A stretch of DNA of 64,000 nucleotides from Natrinema amylolyticus_A. GTDB taxonomy: Archaea; Halobacteriota; Halobacteria; Halobacteriales; Natrialbaceae. The stretch lies in the NCBI RefSeq assembly GCF_042678045.1, contig NZ_JBHUDI010000011.1:645770-709769 (forward strand), in the 5' to 3' direction. Positions 60,579 to 64,000 of the stretch are shown here, one piece after another. The position numbers and the translations under genes are program-made. The notes below the pieces were generated by a model. It worked only from the letters and a program-made list of their open reading frames with translations. It was not told the DNA's origin and made no database searches. The stretch's first letter is position 1; every line of letters begins with the position of its first letter.

Positions 60579-61037
60579 ATGTACGTTCTCGACTCTTCGG
60601 CTTTTATCCACGACTTCCACACGACAGAACAGACTGCGACGATCCCACTCGTCCGCGAGGAACTCAAAGACGAGAGCGCCTATCGCTACGACGCGATGGA
60701 AGGCTCCGGAATGCACATCCACATTCCCAACGACGATACCACTGAGAAGGTCCAGCGGGCGGCCCGCGAGTCCGGCGACCTCGATGTCCTTTCCGAAACC
60801 GACGTTCGGCTCATCGCGGCGAGTTTCGAACTCGACGGCGTCCTCGTGACCGACGACTACGCGATGCAAAACGTCGCGGAGAAACTCAACGTCGACGTCG
60901 AAGTGATCGCCCGCGAGGGGATCGACGAACAGCGCCACTGGACGTACCAGTGTCAGGGCTGTGGCCGCGAGTTCGACGAAGAGAAAGACCGCTGTCCGAT
61001 CTGCGGCTCGGAACTGGCTCGCAAGAATCCGTCGTAG
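60579..61037 (+). CDS. nob1: rRNA maturation endonuclease Nob1
   Basis: 152 residues. PIN-domain nuclease that cuts the 3' end of 16S rRNA. Acidic PIN residues: Asp in YVLDSSAFIHDF, Glu in LVREELKDE, and Asp-Asp in GVLVTDDYAMQNVA. A zinc ribbon at the C terminus: CQGCGREFDEEKDRCPICG. Translationally close to the PRC-barrel gene. Confidence 0.93.
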   Translation: MYVLDSSAFIHDFHTTEQTATIPLVREELKDESAYRYDAMEGSGMHIHIPNDDTTEKVQRAARESGDLDVLSETDVRLIAASFELDGVLVTDDYAMQNVAEKLNVDVEVIAREGIDEQRHWTYQCQGCGREFDEEKDRCPICGSELARKNPS

Positions 61038-61059
61038 TTCGTACGCGAGAGGGCTGTTC

Positions 61060-62193
61060 TCAGCCAACCAAGAAGTAGAGGTTCGTAAAGACGACCGCAT
61101 TGTAGATTCCGTGGACCAGCGCCGGCATCACCAGGTTGTCCGTTCGCTCGTAGATCACGCCGAGCACGATCGAGAGCCCGAAGATGGTGCCGAGACTGGC
61201 GATCACCGCACCCAGTCCGGCGGTGTCGTATGCCATGACGTGGACGGCAGCGAAGATGACGCTGGCCACGACGACGGCACCGGCACGCGAGAACGTCTCA
61301 TAGAGCGTCTTCTGGATCACGTTCCGATAGAGCAGTTCCTCGAACGGACCGATGACCAGAATGGCAAGCGGGATCAATACCAGCAACATCTCCGGGGCGT
61401 TCTGGGCACTCTGGGTCGTCGCGTGGTCTGCACTTTCGACGCCGGTCGCCTGCATGGACAGCGAGATCGCATACAGCACCCCGAAGAGGACGACGATGCC
61501 GCCGACGATCCAGGCGAGATCTCGCAGTGTCGGCCGCCGAAGATCGATAAACGACAGGTCACGGTCAGTCAGTTTGAGAAAGGCACCGACCACGAGCACC
61601 GTTCCCAGCGCCATGCCAACTTGTCCGACGACCTGATTGAGGAGGGTACGCTGGATCTCCGAAAACGAGTCGAGAAACGGCAACACTGGAAGCGCGACCA
61701 CTGGCGTCGTCAGGTAGGGCGCAAAGAGTCCGACGAAGCCGACGGCTGTGAGCACGACCACCTGTTGTGTCCGTCGTTTCAACCCACCGACGCCGATCCC
61801 GAGGTAGTCAGCGACGCCAACGCTGGCAGTCAATCCCGCGGTCACGAAAGCGACGAAGACGATCGGTATCGTCGATGAAAGTGCCGGAACGGAGACCGGC
61901 GCTGTGGTTCCTTGATTCAGGGCGTAGCCGGTGAGCAGGACGACGGTGATGCTCGAGCCGGCGGCGATCGGACCTGCGATCGTTCGCTCGATCCCACCGT
62001 GACGACGGACGAGAAAAGCGAGGACGGCAGCAGCGGCCAATATCGTGCCCGCCCAGACGACCGGGTCGTCGACACCGCGGCGAACGGGAACGAGCATCGC
62101 GACCATCGTGATCCCCGCGAGGACGGTCCCGAGGCCGGGAACCACGCCGGACGTGATCGGGCCGGCGTCGTCGGCCCGTGCGGTTTCGGTCAT
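61060..62193 (-). CDS. CPBP-family intramembrane metalloprotease
   Basis: 377 residues with about nine to ten membrane segments. The Abi/CPBP motifs are complete: EELLYR (ILVIGPFEELLYRNVIQKTL), FAAVH (SVIFAAVHVMAYD) and HGIYNA (PALVHGIYNAVVFTN). The family includes CAAX-prenyl proteases and bacteriocin-immunity-type proteins; in haloarchaea, substrates are unknown. The ATG at 62193 follows the normal domain start. 75 bases downstream of pgi on the same strand. Confidence 0.88.
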   Translation of the reverse strand: MTETARADDAGPITSGVVPGLGTVLAGITMVAMLVPVRRGVDDPVVWAGTILAAAAVLAFLVRRHGGIERTIAGPIAAGSSITVVLLTGYALNQGTTAPVSVPALSSTIPIVFVAFVTAGLTASVGVADYLGIGVGGLKRRTQQVVVLTAVGFVGLFAPYLTTPVVALPVLPFLDSFSEIQRTLLNQVVGQVGMALGTVLVVGAFLKLTDRDLSFIDLRRPTLRDLAWIVGGIVVLFGVLYAISLSMQATGVESADHATTQSAQNAPEMLLVLIPLAILVIGPFEELLYRNVIQKTLYETFSRAGAVVVASVIFAAVHVMAYDTAGLGAVIASLGTIFGLSIVLGVIYERTDNLVMPALVHGIYNAVVFTNLYFLVG

Positions 62194-62268
62194 ACCTACG
62201 TGTTCGTGCGAGGGCTCATAGGCCCACCGCAACCGGACGACAGCCGGCAATCGACTGCAACGCCGCGA

Positions 62269-63564
62269 TTACCGCTCGACTCGCAGTTCGGTCTTGTCAG
62301 CGACCGCCTCGGCCTCTTCGAACTCCCCACCACCGAGTAATCCGCGTGTTGCCTTTTTGGCCCACTCGACGGCCGGCTGCTCGAAGGTGTTGACGCTATA
62401 GAGTTCGCCCGCGAGCACGCAGGCGGCTTCCATGCCGTACAGTAGTCCACCGAGTTCGTACTCGTCGACACGCTCGAGTTCGATACGGACGTTTGGCTGC
62501 CCGGCAGCCGCGAGACTCGCCTCCGTCGCCTCGAACTCGGCTGCGAGCAGTTCGCCAAGCGTCGCATCGCCCAGATACGCGAGTTCAGAGACATCGGTCT
62601 CCGGAATCCCCCGGTCGGTCCCTTCCTGTGTCGTGATGAACGTGACGAGCTTGTCGCGCGGGCCCGCGCGATACAGTTGCAGTTGTGAGTGCTGGTCGGT
62701 GACGCCGAGCGCTCGGACCGGCGTCTGCCCGAGACCGTCTTTCCCGAGACTCTCGGCCCACAGCTGGGCGAACCACTCGGCGTACGTCTCGAGCGACTCC
62801 GCGTAGGGCATCATCGCGTTCACGCCCGCGCCGCGTTTGTCTAACGCATACGCCGTCGCGCCGTAGGCATAGGCCGGACACTCGAACAGCGACCCCGTCA
62901 GCGTCTCGCGCTCGGCAGCCGCCCCCTCGAGCAGCGCCTCGAGATCGTGGCCACAGACGGCCGCAGCGACCATGCCGACAGCCGACAGCGCCGAGAAGCG
63001 ACCCGGCACACCATCTGGGACTTTCAGCGACGGCAGGTCGTGGCGATTCGCGAGGTCGCGAAGCGGGCCGGCCTCGCCGGTCGTGACGATCGTCCGCTCG
63101 GTCCAATCGACACCTGCCGACTCGAAGGCATCGCGCACGACCAGGAAATTCGCGAGCGTCTCCGCCGTCGTCCCCGACCGCGAGACCACGTTGATCGCCG
63201 CGTTCTCGAGGGATATGCGCTCGAGATGGCTCGTGACCCACTCGGGATCGACGTTGTCCAGGAAGACGGTCTCGGTGTCCGACTCGAGTGCGTTCGTGAT
63301 CGTCGCCGCCCCGAGCGAACTCCCGCCGATACCGACAGTGAACAGAACCTCGGCGTCGGCGATCGGCTCGACCGCAGCCCGAATCTCGTCGGGATCGGTT
63401 CGCTGGGGAAGATTCAGAGACTCGTAGCCGTGTTCTCTATTTTCCATTCCCCGTTCGATTCGCTCGTGGGCGGCCGCGACTTGACTGTCCAGTCGCTCGA
63501 GTGACGCTCTCGAGACGCCCGGTGATGCGACTGTTGCAAGTGCATTACCAATATCGACGTTCAT
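62269..63564 (-). CDS. pgi: Glucose-6-phosphate isomerase
   Basis: 431 residues of the PGI/SIS type. Sugar-phosphate-binding loops: FTVGIGGSSLGAATITNAL and NVVSRSGTTAETLANFLVV; later DKRGAGVNAMMPYAESLETY, with catalytic Glu in the SLETYAEWFAQLWAES region, and ALGVTDQHSQLQLYRAG. Interconverts glucose-6-P and fructose-6-P, in haloarchaea mainly for gluconeogenesis. A TATA-like TTTATCG (63586-63592, minus strand) lies about 25 bases before the ATG, so the mRNA is leaderless. Confidence 0.95.
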   Translation of the reverse strand: MNVDIGNALATVASPGVSRASLERLDSQVAAAHERIERGMENREHGYESLNLPQRTDPDEIRAAVEPIADAEVLFTVGIGGSSLGAATITNALESDTETVFLDNVDPEWVTSHLERISLENAAINVVSRSGTTAETLANFLVVRDAFESAGVDWTERTIVTTGEAGPLRDLANRHDLPSLKVPDGVPGRFSALSAVGMVAAAVCGHDLEALLEGAAAERETLTGSLFECPAYAYGATAYALDKRGAGVNAMMPYAESLETYAEWFAQLWAESLGKDGLGQTPVRALGVTDQHSQLQLYRAGPRDKLVTFITTQEGTDRGIPETDVSELAYLGDATLGELLAAEFEATEASLAAAGQPNVRIELERVDEYELGGLLYGMEAACVLAGELYSVNTFEQPAVEWAKKATRGLLGGGEFEEAEAVADKTELRVER

Positions 63565-64000
63565 ATCTCAGCACGCGCGCGCCTGCGATAAAGGCGTTCC
63601 GTGACGGAATCAGTCGAAAGCGAGGGTCACTAGGAGTAGTCTCAAGATGTCCACGTCCTTGGCACCCGATAGAGGACAATGATCGTCAGGTCGCACTCTG
63701 GTTTTCCAATCGACATCGATACAAATCAGGAAAATTGTAGGATTGGTGTCAATCGGAATTGAACACTATCCATCCTTTGTGTATGTTATTCCCTCTCTTT
63801 GAAGTCTCGGTTCGTAGGCCTTAAGTAGTGATCAGCGATTGTGATTATATACGAAGAAAGAGGCGGCGTGCGAGGTGCACTCCGCCAGATTGGATGTCTC
63901 GGGCCCGAAGGGGTTATGTACTCCTGGAGGCCTACAAGTACGTCCGAAGGAAATGAGGATTCCACCCCTGCGGTCCGCCGTACAGATGGGATCTGATGTT
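63565..64000 (+). other. Right-edge region: intergenic, then candidate rRNA promoter and leader
   Basis: 63565-63810 shows no gene. From 63811 a promoter-like string TTCGTAGGCCTTAAGTAG precedes a non-coding, structured segment (hairpin GGCGG-GTGC/GCAC-CCGCC at 63862-63886, then AGGATTCCACCCCTGCGG and CAGATGGGATCTGATGTT). The latter strings are, from memory, characteristic of the 5' leader of haloarchaeal 16S rRNA operons. The 16S gene itself would begin outside the window. Confidence 0.5.
63811..63828 (+). promoter_or_regulatory. Candidate rRNA operon promoter
   Basis: TTCGTAGG plus CTTAAGTA resembles the TTCGA...TTAAGTA arrangement of haloarchaeal rRNA promoters, with a start expected near 63848. 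Confidence 0.45.

Overview
The window is chromosomal DNA of a haloarchaeon, most likely of the Natrialba/Natrinema/Haloterrigena group. The evidence is the GC-rich sequence, very acidic proteins, TFB and RPA of archaeal type, many GTG starts placed about 25-30 bases after TATA-like boxes (leaderless genes), Tat-type export signals and halocyanin. A run of Ns at 47126-47149 and homopolymer frameshifts show that this is a draft assembly. No CRISPR array, insertion sequence or tRNA gene was recognised.

Layout. 1-1471: end of a TFB gene and aroD. 1582-6865: an envelope/secretion block with a DUF1102-like export substrate, a DUF5305-like membrane protein, a SipW-like signal peptidase, a membrane-bound winged-helix protein and two small membrane or secreted proteins. 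6899-11733: 3-dehydroquinate synthase II, a HAD hydrolase, an SprT-like metalloprotease and a CDF metal exporter. 11860-17129: an amidase, then the leftward operon trpC-trpB-trpA-ADH synthase behind a double TGTACA operator. 17278-21869: a RHH protein, an RPA3-like/RPA-associated pair, a DapA-family aldolase and a sugar nucleotidyltransferase. 21896-28495: a ba3-type cytochrome oxidase cluster next to a SafE-like protein and a Cu P-type ATPase, which together look like an oxidase plus its copper supply. 28525-41463: mixed metabolism, including a CDGSH protein, DAO-type oxidase, Hsp20, radical SAM enzyme, TRAM protein, YkgJ and MBL proteins, methyltransferase, glycosyltransferase, a frameshifted cysK, SIMPL and lipoproteins, and a patch of gene debris. 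41599-46170: carA divergent from an Lrp regulator, a PAS histidine kinase and a VOC protein. 46174-49153: PHP, lipid kinase (with the gap), idi and halocyanin. 50124-53742: MDR dehydrogenase, orphan ABC ATPase, MoaB and 5-formyl-THF cyclo-ligase. 54251-63564: pyrG-guaAb operon, IF-2, PRC-barrel/Nob1, CPBP protease and pgi. 63811-64000 looks like the promoter and leader of an rRNA operon that continues beyond the window.

Three shikimate-pathway enzymes (aroD, DHQ synthase II and ADH synthase) lie within 14 kb, and the last shares an operon with trpCBA. This is the archaeal ADH route to dehydroquinate feeding tryptophan synthesis.

The most unusual signal is a family of six 84-86 bp palindromic intergenic elements. 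They share terminal inverted repeats (TGAKACGG...CCGTATGA). At five of the six sites the first three bases, TGA, are the stop codon of the upstream gene or ORF. Their inner stems differ in sequence but keep pairing. One copy lies in a row with two other large palindromes (8278-8606).
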